This document shows positions 29,575 to 37,516 of a stretch of 64,000 bases of DNA, piece by piece (position 1 is the stretch's first letter; each line of letters starts with the position of its first letter). Position numbers and translations under genes: made by a program. Location of the stretch: assembly GCF_022899355.1 (NCBI RefSeq), contig NZ_JALJCK010000004.1:434001-498000 (forward strand). Direction: 5' to 3'. Source of the stretch: Shinella yambaruensis (GTDB lineage Bacteria; Pseudomonadota; Alphaproteobacteria; Rhizobiales; Rhizobiaceae). The notes beneath the pieces were generated by a model that did not search any database, had not been told where the DNA came from, and saw only the letters and a list, made by a program, of their open reading frames with translations.

Positions 29575-30132
29575 GTGGCAATTTCTCCCCCCAGCGACCT
29601 GGTGCTCGATGTCGTGCGCGCTGCCGACCCAGCCCAGGTTCAGGAAGCGCAGGCCAGGCTGAAATCGAACAGGGCCGCCTTCGAGGCGACGAGCCTTGCC
29701 GAGGCCGGCGCCGGCTTCCAGGCCACCGTCGGCAGCATTCTCAACCGCGATTCGGCCGGCGCCCAAGCGGCGCAGGGCGTTTCCGCCGCCGGCGGCAAGG
29801 CCGTGCCGGAACATCTGCGCAAGTTCGAATCGATGGTGCTGCAGAACTTCGTGAAGTCGATGATGCCGACCGAGAGCGAAGAGATCTACGGCAAGGGCAC
29901 GGCCGGCGAGATGTGGCGCGGCATGATGGCCGACCAGCTCGGCGAAGCGCTCGCCAAAGGCGGCGGCATCGGCCTTGCCGAGAGCCTCGCCAAGAGCAGC
30001 GGCATCGGCGCGGCCTCGCCGGAGAAGGACAAGAACACCGACCGTGTCGCAACCGGCATGGTGCACGCCCTGCAGCGGCAAGCCTTTGCCGACCTGACGC
30101 CGGGCATCAAGGAACACGAGACGAAGATCTAA
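29575..30132 (+). CDS. flgJ: FlgJ-type rod-binding protein (no muramidase domain)
   Basis: 185 residues from GTG at 29575 with AAGG upstream. Residues about 75-140 match the rod-binding domain of FlgJ (RKFESMVLQNFVKSMMPTES, GTAGEMWRGMMADQLGEALA). The C-terminal peptidoglycan hydrolase domain of enterobacterial FlgJ is absent; the separate lytic transglycosylase at 18861 could supply that activity. The rod-cap role follows from the family. The 279 bases before it (29296-29574) hold no gene I can support. Confidence 0.85.
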   Translation: MAISPPSDLVLDVVRAADPAQVQEAQARLKSNRAAFEATSLAEAGAGFQATVGSILNRDSAGAQAAQGVSAAGGKAVPEHLRKFESMVLQNFVKSMMPTESEEIYGKGTAGEMWRGMMADQLGEALAKGGGIGLAESLAKSSGIGAASPEKDKNTDRVATGMVHALQRQAFADLTPGIKEHETKI

Positions 30133-30147
30133 GCGGAGAACAACAAA

Positions 30148-30516
30148 ATGGAACAGGCGACCAACGAATTGCGGATCCGCACCGTCCTCGGCCGGCTCGA
30201 AACGATCATCGACAACGAGAACGACAATATCGGCAATGACCCCGATTTCGACCTGCCGACCTCGAACGCCCACAAGAGCCGCTGCCTCTATGAACTGGCG
30301 ATGCTGACGCGCGACGTACGCCCGGACGAGATGCCGCAGACCTTCTCCAGCCAGCTCGGCCGCGTGCGCGAGAAGCTCGCCACCAACGCCCAGCGCGTCT
30401 CCGCCCATCTGGAGGCCGTGCGTGAAGTCGTCACCATCCTGAAGAATGCCGTCCAGGACCTCGAGGCCGATGGCACCTATTCGCAGGAGCAGTTCCGGCT
30501 GGGTTACGGCACATGA
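30148..30516 (+). CDS. FlgN-like helical protein
   Basis: 122 residues, all helical, with a FlgN-like layout: an N-terminal helix LRIRTVLGRLETIIDNEND, a short linker, a Lys-containing helix (SNAHKSRCLYELAML) and a long C-terminal helix. FlgN is the export chaperone for FlgK and FlgL. The gene follows flgJ by 15 bases and overlaps the next gene by 4. Assigned by layout and context only. Confidence 0.6.
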   Translation: MEQATNELRIRTVLGRLETIIDNENDNIGNDPDFDLPTSNAHKSRCLYELAMLTRDVRPDEMPQTFSSQLGRVREKLATNAQRVSAHLEAVREVVTILKNAVQDLEADGTYSQEQFRLGYGT

Positions 30517-31043
30517 TCAAGCTCATCGGCACCGGCGTCTGGATCCTCGCCATCACGCTTGCCTCGGTCTATGTCTCGCTGACGATGGCCTCGGCGCCCG
30601 AGGTCGATACCGCCGCCGCCGAGCGCGAGGCGGCGCTGGAATTCGTCAGCGGATACACGACGACGGTGCCCGTCATCGGGGAGGGCGGCGTCAACGGCTA
30701 CCTGCTCACCAGGCTCGCCTACAAGGCGAACAAGGATCTGGCGGCCAAACAGATCGTTCCCCTGCCGCAGATGATCACCGACGAGCTCTATACGCTGCTG
30801 GTCGGCAAGAAGATGATCGACGTGGCGACGGTGGGCAGTTTCGATGTCGATGCCTTCCGCGGCATCGTCAAGGAAGGGCTGAACCGCCGCTTCGGGGCAG
30901 AGGTCATCGCCGAGGTCTATGTCGAGCAGATCGACTACATCACCACCGCATCGGTACAGGACCCCGCGCCCAAGCGCGGCCAGACCCTCGTCAAGGGTGA
31001 GGTTCCGGCCGTGAAGCCGGCGGAGAAGAGCGGCGGTCACTAG
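30513..31043 (+). CDS. membrane-anchored flagellar protein, distantly FliL-like
   Basis: 176 residues with one N-terminal membrane segment (GVWILAITLASVYVSLTMA, about 6-25) and a periplasmic domain. The part VDAFRGIVKEGLNRRFGAEV followed by VYVEQIDYIT resembles the end of FliL, which sits around the stator. A canonical fliL would normally lie near fliP, so this may be a second relative. The stop codon TAG is formed by the end of a palindromic repeat. Confidence 0.6.
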   Translation: MIKLIGTGVWILAITLASVYVSLTMASAPEVDTAAAEREAALEFVSGYTTTVPVIGEGGVNGYLLTRLAYKANKDLAAKQIVPLPQMITDELYTLLVGKKMIDVATVGSFDVDAFRGIVKEGLNRRFGAEVIAEVYVEQIDYITTASVQDPAPKRGQTLVKGEVPAVKPAEKSGGH

Positions 31044-31134
31044 AGCATTTCCGGAGCCGGAAATGCGCTGGAGTCTCGCTTTTACCGCATTGTCCGACGC
31101 CGAAGCGATCTTGCTTCGGCTGGAAATGCTCTAG
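31040..31134. repeat. rhizobial palindromic element with CTAGAGCATTTCC ends
   Basis: CTAGAGCATTTCC at 31040-31052 is the exact inverse of GGAAATGCTCTAG at 31122-31134, with internal inverted repeats (TTCCGGAGCCGGAA and CCGAAGCGATCTTGCTTCGG). The left end supplies the TAG stop of the preceding gene. It lies between convergent genes and may serve as a transcript end. Confidence 0.8.
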
Positions 31135-31176
31135 GCTTGTCCCGTGAAAATGCCCGGTGGCAACGGGTTGGCCGGC

Positions 31177-31980
31177 TCAGAGCGAGCCGGCTTTTGCCGT
31201 GTTGCCGCTGCCCCGCGGCATCATCGGGCCGGATAGCTTGTAGCGCAGCACATGGTAGGCGAAGGCGATCTGGGCCTTGCGCTGGGGCAGCCGTGACGGC
31301 TCCGCCATCAGCCGGTAGAGCCAGCCGAGCCGGAGCCGGCGAACGGCCTCGGGCATCGGCGGCGTGTTGCCGGCGAGTGTGTCGAACAGCGGGCCGAGGC
31401 TGAGCACCAGCCGGGCATGGCCGGGCCCGACATGCCTGTCGATCCATTTCTCCTGGGCCGGGCTGCCCATCGAAACGAGCAGGATGTCGGCATCCGCCGC
31501 GTGCACCCGCTCCATGATCGCGTCCGACTGGTCCTGGTCGAAATGGCCGTCGGAAATCGGCAGGAACGCGTGCCAGGGCGTATGCCGGCGAAGCGTGTCG
31601 GCGGCCCGCATCAGCGTCGCCGTCCGGGCGCCGATCAGCGCGACGCGCATCGGCTTTGCGATATAGGTCAGGAGGGCCGGAACGAAGGCGATGCTCGTGA
31701 GGTTCGCGGGAAACCTGCGGCCGTGGAACACCATAGAGGCGAGATCGACGCCGTCGCCATCCGGCAGAACGACCTGGCGTTCCAGCACGGCGCGGTATTC
31801 GGGATCGCGCATCATCAGGTTGGCATTGCCGGCATTGATGAAGGCGATGACGCTCTGGCCGAACGGCATGGTCGCCACCTCCTCGGCGAAGGCAAAGGCG
31901 TCCGCCCAGCCGAGATCGCAGACCGGCAGGCCCAGTATGTCCCGCTGCGAAGCGGTGATGTTGCCGGACACGAGGTTCAT
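31177..31980 (-). CDS. WecG/TagA/CpsF-family glycosyltransferase
   Basis: 267 residues from the ATG at 31980 with AAAGGA upstream. GT26-family motifs: NAGNANLMMRDPEYRAVLE, PDGDGVDLASM, VALIGAR, DILLVSMGSPAQEKWIDRH and RLRLGWLYRLMAEPSR. Such enzymes transfer a sugar (for example ManNAcA) to a lipid-linked precursor of a polysaccharide. It stands alone facing the flagellar genes, and its target polysaccharide is unknown. It could also serve the glycan made by the 3-8 kb operon, but nothing here shows this. Confidence 0.87.
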   Translation of the reverse strand: MNLVSGNITASQRDILGLPVCDLGWADAFAFAEEVATMPFGQSVIAFINAGNANLMMRDPEYRAVLERQVVLPDGDGVDLASMVFHGRRFPANLTSIAFVPALLTYIAKPMRVALIGARTATLMRAADTLRRHTPWHAFLPISDGHFDQDQSDAIMERVHAADADILLVSMGSPAQEKWIDRHVGPGHARLVLSLGPLFDTLAGNTPPMPEAVRRLRLGWLYRLMAEPSRLPQRKAQIAFAYHVLRYKLSGPMMPRGSGNTAKAGSL

Positions 31981-32506
31981 GGCAGGGGTCCTTTCGAAGC
32001 GCCCGAAAGCGGGCAATGGCCGGCCCTAAAGGCCCTCATGGCCTTTCGGGTGGCGTGTTCGACAGGATCCGGGGGAAAGGGCGTCATGCTGCTCCCGCAA
32101 GGCTGCTATTGCTGCCTGCCGGTTTAGCAAGTTCCCCTGAAAGGCCGTTTAAGGATTTCCCGAAAAGGCGGCGGACCCTGTTTACAGCTCGCTAACCATG
32201 GCGTCGTCCTTTCGGGAAAAATTTTGAAAAACAATAGCTTGCTGTCAATTTTCCGAGCCTCCCGGGTCAGGGCAATCCCGCAGCCTGCGTCAAAAAAGGA
32301 CTTCTTGCCGGGTGATGAGCGACGCCGTCATGCCGCCATCGTGTCTTTCACCGCTGACAGGAAAAGGCATATTCCCGGGCTGGACCTGCGCTTTCCCACA
32401 GGATGCGCTTGAAATTATGCGTTTTGGACAGCATAGGGCGTTAAGAGGCCATCCCGCCGCGCGAGCGTCCCACTAGAGTGGGCGCACTTCATTCAGGGAG
32501 AGAAAT
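31981..32506. other. 526-base divergent gap between the WecG-like gene and folD
   Basis: No gene supported. It is A+T-richer than its surroundings around 32215-32260. A degenerate CtrA-like arrangement TTTA-N7-CTAACCAT lies at 32181-32199, and an inverted pair TTTCCCGAAA / TTTCGGGAAA at about 32156-32165 and 32210-32219 could form a long hairpin. The promoters of both flanking genes should lie here. Confidence 0.45.
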
Positions 32507-33406
32507 GTGACCACCATTATCGATGGGAAGCAGGTTGCCGCTTCCGTGATTGACACCGTGAAGTCCGCCACTGCCGCCCTGGAGAAGGATGCCGGCGTAA
32601 GGCCCGGCCTGGCTGTCATCATCGTCGGCGACGATCCGGCGAGCCACGCCTATGTCTCTTCCAAGAGCCGCATGGCCAAGGAATGCGGCTTCACCTCGAT
32701 CCAGCACACGCTGCCGGAGGAAACCACGCAGGAGGAACTGGCCCGCCTCGTCGAGACGCTGAATGCCGACGAGACCATCCATGGCATCCTCGTCCAGCTT
32801 CCGCTCCCCAAGCACCTGAAGTCCGAGCCGATCATCCAGTCGATCAAGCCGGAAAAGGACGTCGACGGCCTGCACGTCGTCAATGCCGGCAAGGTGGCGA
32901 CGGGCGACCTCGACGGCGGCCTCGTCTCCTGCACGCCGGCCGGCGCCATGGTCTTCGTGCGCCGCACGCATGGTGATGACCTGTCCGGCCTCAACGCGGT
33001 GGTGATCGGCCGCTCGAACCTCTTCGGCAAGCCGATGTCCGCCCTGCTGCTGGCCGCGAACGCGACGGTGACGACCGCCCATTCGCGTACCAAGGACCTC
33101 GCCGGCGTGTGCCGCAATGCCGATATCCTCGTCGCCGCCGTCGGCCGCCCGGAAATGGTGAAGGCCGACTGGGTGAAGCCGGGCGCGACCGTCATCGACG
33201 TCGGCATCAACCGCATCGCCGCGCCGGAAAAGGGCGAGGGCAAGTCCCGCCTCGTCGGCGACGTCGCCTTCGACGAGGCGGCCAAGGTAGCCGGCGTCAT
33301 CACCCCGGTTCCCGGCGGCGTCGGCCCGATGACCATCGCCATGCTGATGGCCAACACCGTCATCGCCGCCTATCGCAAGGCCGGCAGGACCCCGCCGAAG
33401 TTCTGA
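32507..33406 (+). CDS. folD: FolD, methylene-tetrahydrofolate dehydrogenase/cyclohydrolase
   Basis: 299 residues. Interconverts 5,10-methylene-, methenyl- and 10-formyl-tetrahydrofolate with NADP, in the cytoplasm. Motifs: [13 protein letters not shown] with the catalytic Lys, [27 protein letters not shown] and [19 protein letters not shown]. The start is GTG at 32507 with GGGAGAG upstream; the ATG two bases earlier is followed at once by TGA. Single gene, housekeeping, unrelated to its neighbours. Confidence 0.96.
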   Translation: MTTIIDGKQVAASVIDTVKSATAALEKDAGVRPGLAVIIVGDDPASHAYVSSKSRMAKECGFTSIQHTLPEETTQEELARLVETLNADETIHGILVQLPLPKHLKSEPIIQSIKPEKDVDGLHVVNAGKVATGDLDGGLVSCTPAGAMVFVRRTHGDDLSGLNAVVIGRSNLFGKPMSALLLAANATVTTAHSRTKDLAGVCRNADILVAAVGRPEMVKADWVKPGATVIDVGINRIAAPEKGEGKSRLVGDVAFDEAAKVAGVITPVPGGVGPMTIAMLMANTVIAAYRKAGRTPPKF

Positions 33407-33480
33407 ACGTCCAGCGGCGTTTCGCGGCTGCACCGTAACCCGCGACGTCCGACATCAAATCCGCTCACCTCTCCTCGGTC

Positions 33481-33548
33481 ATGGTCGGGCTTGACCCGAC
33501 CATCCACGCTCCACCCGGCGCATGGATCCTCGGGTCGAGCCCGAGGAT
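33481..33548. repeat. palindromic intergenic element (RIME-like)
   Basis: Two palindromes: 33481-33503 (ATGGTCGGG...CCCGACCAT) and 33526-33548 (ATCCTCGGG...CCCGAGGAT). The second is the same unit as at 25794-25814 and 25899-25921. It lies in the 213-base gap between the 3' ends of folD and aglR, where no gene is seen. Confidence 0.8.
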
Positions 33549-33619
33549 GACGGAGATTGGAGCGAATGGTCCCCGTCCACCGAGACGGCTCGTCGCGGTA
33601 AGATGGGCTCAGGGTGTTC

Positions 33620-34648
33620 TCATTTCCCCGCCGGCGCCGGCCCGGTCGAGGCGCGCACGATGAGGTCCGTCTTCCAGAGCTCCTGCTGCGGCAGGGTCTC
33701 GAGCGTCAGGATGTCGGCGATGAGGCGGCGGGCGATGCGCTGGCCGGCGGCGCGCAGCGACGAGCGGGTCGTCGTCAGCGGCACCATGAAATTCTCCGGC
33801 TTCAGCATGGGCAGCACGTCGTCATGGGCGATGAGCGAGATGTCCGTGCCGAGTTTCAGCCCCGCCTGGTTGATTGCCCGGACGGCGCCGAGCGCCAGGA
33901 CCGTGCTGGAGCACAGGACCGCGGTCGGCGGCGTTTCGAGCTGGAGGAAGCGCTCCATGGCGCGAAACCCGTGTTCGTCCGTCATCTGGGAATGCTGCAC
34001 GCACTCCTCGCGCAGCGTGAGGCCGTGTTCTGCCAGTGCCCGCACCGTGCCCTTCTTGCGGCGGATCGAGAAGGCGAGGTAGTCCGGCCCGTTGATCAGC
34101 GCGAAATGCCGGTGGCCGAGCTGCGCGAGCAGCCGCGCGGCATCGTAGAAGGCGCCGGTATTGTCGATGTCGAGATAGGGATAGTCCGTCGGCACGCCGA
34201 TCGACCGGCCGTGCACGACGAAGGGCGTCTTCAGCGTCTTCAGCATGGCGATGCGCGGGTCCTTCTCGCGCATATAGGCGAGGAACAGCGCATCCACATT
34301 GCCGCTCGCCACCAGCCGCCGGCAGGTCGCGACCTCCTCTTCCGGATGGCTCGGATTGATGACGAAATGAAAGTCGTGCTTGACCGCCTCGTCGCCGAGG
34401 CCGGCGAGGAATTCGCCGAAATGCACGTCGGATTCGATGCCGTCGGCCGTCGGCATGACAAGGCCGATCGAGCCCGCCCGGCCAGTCGCCAGCCGCTGCG
34501 CCGCCCGGTTCGGCCGGTATCCGGTCTCCCGGACGGCATCGAGCACGCGCTGGCGCGTCTCGGCATTGACCTCCGGATAGCCGTTCAGCGCTCTGCTCAC
34601 GGTTGTCTGGGAGAGGCCCAGCAACTGCGATAATTGCTTGAGATTCAC
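33620..34648 (-). CDS. aglR: AglR, LacI-family repressor of alpha-glucoside genes
   Basis: 342 residues from GTG at 34648 (start VNLKQLSQLLGLSQTTVSRALNG). Residues 1-55 are the LacI helix-turn-helix and hinge, the rest a periplasmic-binding-like sugar sensor (GLVMPTADGIES; DISLIAHDDVLPMLKPENF). An upstream in-frame extension adds residues before the DNA-binding domain and is less likely. It is divergent from aglE, and the spacer has three CAAAGCGCTTTG-like operators. It probably represses aglEFGAK until an alpha-glucoside binds, as for Sinorhizobium AglR. Confidence 0.9.
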   Translation of the reverse strand: MNLKQLSQLLGLSQTTVSRALNGYPEVNAETRQRVLDAVRETGYRPNRAAQRLATGRAGSIGLVMPTADGIESDVHFGEFLAGLGDEAVKHDFHFVINPSHPEEEVATCRRLVASGNVDALFLAYMREKDPRIAMLKTLKTPFVVHGRSIGVPTDYPYLDIDNTGAFYDAARLLAQLGHRHFALINGPDYLAFSIRRKKGTVRALAEHGLTLREECVQHSQMTDEHGFRAMERFLQLETPPTAVLCSSTVLALGAVRAINQAGLKLGTDISLIAHDDVLPMLKPENFMVPLTTTRSSLRAAGQRIARRLIADILTLETLPQQELWKTDLIVRASTGPAPAGK

Positions 34649-34671
34649 ATGCTTGGCTTTCTTGAAACATT

Positions 34672-34683
34672 CGAAGCGCTTTG
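34672..34683. promoter_or_regulatory. aglR: AglR operator candidate 1
   Basis: CGAAGCGCTTTG, one mismatch from the perfect palindrome at 34880. Only 24 bases before the aglR start, so binding here would repress aglR itself. Confidence 0.5.
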
Positions 34684-34716
34684 GATGTCCTTTCTCTTCG
34701 TTCCCCGGATCCGTCC

Positions 34717-34728
34717 CAAAGCGTTTTG
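34717..34728. promoter_or_regulatory. aglR: AglR operator candidate 2
   Basis: CAAAGCGTTTTG, one mismatch from the palindrome at 34880, with the central CG of LacI-family operators. Confidence 0.5.
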
Positions 34729-34879
34729 GCATCTAACATCAGCAAATCATTTAGGAAAAGCGGATTTGGCCTTTTTGCGCCGCAAAACTACGCTGCACTG
34801 CGTTAAACGCAGCGATTTTGTCGGCAAGCCCAGGAGGGTACTTGACGAGGCTCGGGGGGAAATGGGATGAAAGGAAATC

Positions 34880-34891
34880 CAAAGCGCTTTG
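34880..34891. promoter_or_regulatory. aglR: AglR operator candidate 3 (perfect palindrome)
   Basis: CAAAGCGCTTTG, a perfect 12-bp palindrome 68 bases before aglE. With the two weaker copies about 160 and 205 bases away, looping by a tetramer is possible. Confidence 0.6.
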
Positions 34892-34958
34892 AATTTTGGG
34901 GTATTTTAGAGGATGCCTGCCCCGGGAGAGGGCGGGTTTGCTATGGGAGGCAAATCTC

Positions 34959-36317
34959 GTGAAAAAGACATTGCTGATGACGGCCGCGCTCGCTCTTTTG
35001 ATGGCGGGCGGCGCTGCTGCGGCCGACTTGAAATTCAAGCCGGGCGAGGATTCCAAGTTCAACTGGCAGAGCTTCGAGGATTTCAAGAAGGGCCACGACC
35101 TCAAGGGCCAGACGCTGACCATCTTCGGTCCCTGGCGCGGTGAGGACGAGGCGCTGTTCAAGGTCGTCTATGCCTATTTCACCGAGGCGACGGGCGTCGA
35201 GATCAAATATTCCTCCTCCGAGAACTACGAGCAGCAGATCGTCATCGACACCCAGGCCGGCAGCCCGCCTGACGTCGCCATCCTGCCGCAGCCGGGCCTG
35301 ATCGCCGACCTTGCCTCCAAGGGTTACCTGACCCCGCTCGGCGACGAGACCAAGCAGTGGCTGCTCGACAACTATGCCGCCGGCCAGTCCTGGGTCGACC
35401 TTTCGACCTACAAGGACAAGGACGGCAATGCCGCGCTTTTCGCCTTCCCCTACAAGATCGACGTGAAGTCCCTCGTCTGGTACGTGCCGGAGAACTTCGA
35501 GGATGCCGGCTACGAAGTGCCGAAGACCATGGAGGACCTGAAGGCGCTGACCGAGCAGATCGTCGCCGACGGCGGCACGCCCTGGTGCATCGGCCTCGGC
35601 TCTGGCGGCGCCACCGGCTGGCCGGCGACCGACTGGGTGGAAGACCTGATGCTGCGCACGGCTTCGCCCGAAACCTACGACAAGTGGGTGACGAACGAGA
35701 TTCCCTTCACCGATGCCTCGGTGGTCGGCGCGCTCGATGAATTCGGCTGGTTCGCCAAGAACGACAAGTTCGTCGACGGCGGCGCGGCGGCGGTCGCCTC
35801 CACCGACTTCCGCGACAGCCCCAAGGGCCTCTTCGCCTCGCCGCCGAAGTGCTACCTGCATCACCAGGCCTCGTTCATCCCGTCCTTCTTCCCGGAAGGC
35901 ACGGTGGTCGGCGAGGATGCGGACTTCTTCTACATGCCGCCCTATGCCAGCAAGCCGGAGCTCGGCAATCCCGTTCTCGGTGCCGGCACGCTTGCCATGA
36001 TCACCCGGGACACGCCGGCCGCGCGCGCCTTCATCGAGTTCCTGAAGACGCCGATCGCCCATGAGGTCTGGATGGCGCAGACCAGCTTCCTGACGCCCTA
36101 TAAGAGCGCCAACAAGGAAGCCTATGCCAATGCGCCGATGAAGAAGCAGGGCGAGATCCTGCTCGATTCGACGACCTTCCGCTTCGACGGCTCTGACCTG
36201 ATGCCGGGCAAGATCGGCGCGGGCGCGTTCTGGACCGGCATGGTCGATTTCGTCGGCGGCAAGTCCGCGGCCGATGTCGCCGGCGGCGTCCAGAAGGCCT
36301 GGGACGCCATCAAGTAA
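34959..36317 (+). CDS. aglE: AglE, alpha-glucoside-binding protein
   Basis: 452 residues from GTG at 34959 (GGGAGG upstream). Signal peptide (start VKKTLLMTAALALLMAGGAAAA) and family 1 extracellular solute-binding fold: FKVVYAYFTEATGVEIKYSS, PDVAILPQPGLIADLA, ending GVQKAWDAIK. Periplasmic receptor for sucrose, maltose, trehalose or similar sugars in the AglEFGK transporter of Sinorhizobium. A strong hairpin follows the gene, so it is probably made in excess over the membrane parts. Confidence 0.9.
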   Translation: MKKTLLMTAALALLMAGGAAAADLKFKPGEDSKFNWQSFEDFKKGHDLKGQTLTIFGPWRGEDEALFKVVYAYFTEATGVEIKYSSSENYEQQIVIDTQAGSPPDVAILPQPGLIADLASKGYLTPLGDETKQWLLDNYAAGQSWVDLSTYKDKDGNAALFAFPYKIDVKSLVWYVPENFEDAGYEVPKTMEDLKALTEQIVADGGTPWCIGLGSGGATGWPATDWVEDLMLRTASPETYDKWVTNEIPFTDASVVGALDEFGWFAKNDKFVDGGAAAVASTDFRDSPKGLFASPPKCYLHHQASFIPSFFPEGTVVGEDADFFYMPPYASKPELGNPVLGAGTLAMITRDTPAARAFIEFLKTPIAHEVWMAQTSFLTPYKSANKEAYANAPMKKQGEILLDSTTFRFDGSDLMPGKIGAGAFWTGMVDFVGGKSAADVAGGVQKAWDAIK

Positions 36318-36327
36318 CATCCTGGCG

Positions 36328-36355
36328 AACCGGCCGGCAGCCGCCGGCCGGTTTT
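36328..36355 (+). terminator. terminator-like hairpin between aglE and aglF
   Basis: AACCGGCCGGC at 36328-36338 pairs perfectly with GCCGGCCGGTT at 36343-36353 around a 4-base loop, and TTTT ends at 36355. Probable partial terminator or stability element inside the operon. Confidence 0.75.
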
Positions 36356-36504
36356 CCCGAGCATGCGAAAGTGCAGCCGGACCATGCGGTGGCCAAGCCG
36401 CGTGAGCGGTCGACGCCGCGTCAGAGGACGTCAGGCAAGCGACTGAAGCCGCAGTGCTGCGCGAGAAAAGCCGTAGGGGATGTTTCCCAGGGGGAGGGAC
36501 TGCC

Positions 36505-37515
36505 ATGCAGCAATTGTTATTCGCTATCTTCACGATGGTCGGGGGCGTTCTCGCCTGCGTTGCCTATTTCTTCGGAACGAATTTCCTGCTCGACAAAATG
36601 TTCCCCTCCAAGGGGCTGACGGGCGCGCAGGCCTCGAAGAACCTGCGCATCACCAATGCCATCCGGCCTTGGCTGTTCATGGCGCCCGCGCTCTTCGCGC
36701 TGACGGTCTATCTCGTCTATCCCGTCTTCGAATCCGTCCGGCTCGCCTTCCATGACCGTTCCGGCCAGCAGTTCATCGGCTTCAGCAACTTCGCTTGGAT
36801 GATCAATGACGGCGAGTTCCGCCAGTCGATCTTCAACAATTTCCTCTGGCTGCTGGTGGTGCCGGCGCTCTCCACCTTCTTCGGGCTGATCGTCGCCGCA
36901 CTCACCGACCGCATCTGGTGGGGCAATATCGCAAAGACGCTGATCTTCATGCCGATGGCCATCTCCTTCGTCGGCGCCTCCGTCATCTGGAAGTTCGTCT
37001 ACGACTACCGCGCCGAAGGGTCCGAGCAGATCGGCATCCTCAATGCCGTCGTCGTCGCCTTCGGCGGCACGCCCGAGGCCTGGATGACCATTCCCTTCTG
37101 GAACAACTTTTTCCTGATGGTCATCCTGATCTGGATCCAGACGGGTTTTGCCATGGTCATCCTCTCGGCCGCGCTGCGCGGCATTCCGGAGGAGACGATC
37201 GAGGCGGCCGTCATCGACGGCGCCAACGGCCTCCAGATCTTCTTCAAGATCATGGTGCCGCAGATCTGGGGCACGATCGCCGTCGTCTGGACGACGATCA
37301 CCATCCTGGTGCTGAAGGTCTTCGACATCGTGCTCGCGATGACGAACGGGCAATGGCAGACGCAGGTCCTGGCGAACCTGATGTTCGACTGGATGTTCCG
37401 CGGCGGCGGCGATTTCGGGCGCGGCGCGTCCATCGCGGTCGTCATCATGATCCTCGTCATCCCGATCATGATCTGGAACATCCGCAACGCCACCAAGGAA
37501 ATGGAGGGCCACTGA
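36505..37515 (+). CDS. aglF: AglF, alpha-glucoside ABC transporter permease
   Basis: 336 residues from the ATG at 36505 (GGGGAGGGA upstream). An N-terminal membrane segment and a cluster of six give a MalF-type permease with the EAA loop EAAVIDGANGLQIFFKI that contacts the ATPase. Inner membrane. One base separates its stop from the aglG start. Confidence 0.92.
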   Translation: MQQLLFAIFTMVGGVLACVAYFFGTNFLLDKMFPSKGLTGAQASKNLRITNAIRPWLFMAPALFALTVYLVYPVFESVRLAFHDRSGQQFIGFSNFAWMINDGEFRQSIFNNFLWLLVVPALSTFFGLIVAALTDRIWWGNIAKTLIFMPMAISFVGASVIWKFVYDYRAEGSEQIGILNAVVVAFGGTPEAWMTIPFWNNFFLMVILIWIQTGFAMVILSAALRGIPEETIEAAVIDGANGLQIFFKIMVPQIWGTIAVVWTTITILVLKVFDIVLAMTNGQWQTQVLANLMFDWMFRGGGDFGRGASIAVVIMILVIPIMIWNIRNATKEMEGH

Positions 37516-37516
37516 G

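Larger units (their letters stand above)
34649..34958. other. 310-base divergent aglR/aglE control region
   Basis: No gene. Holds three LacI-type operators (listed separately) and A+T-rich stretches, and ends with a GGGAGG ribosome-binding site for aglE. Confidence 0.6.

Noticed and set aside
32224-32412. 62-residue plus-strand frame in the gap before folD
   Set aside because: No ribosome-binding site and no recognisable sequence; the region is A+T-richer, which suggests promoter DNA.
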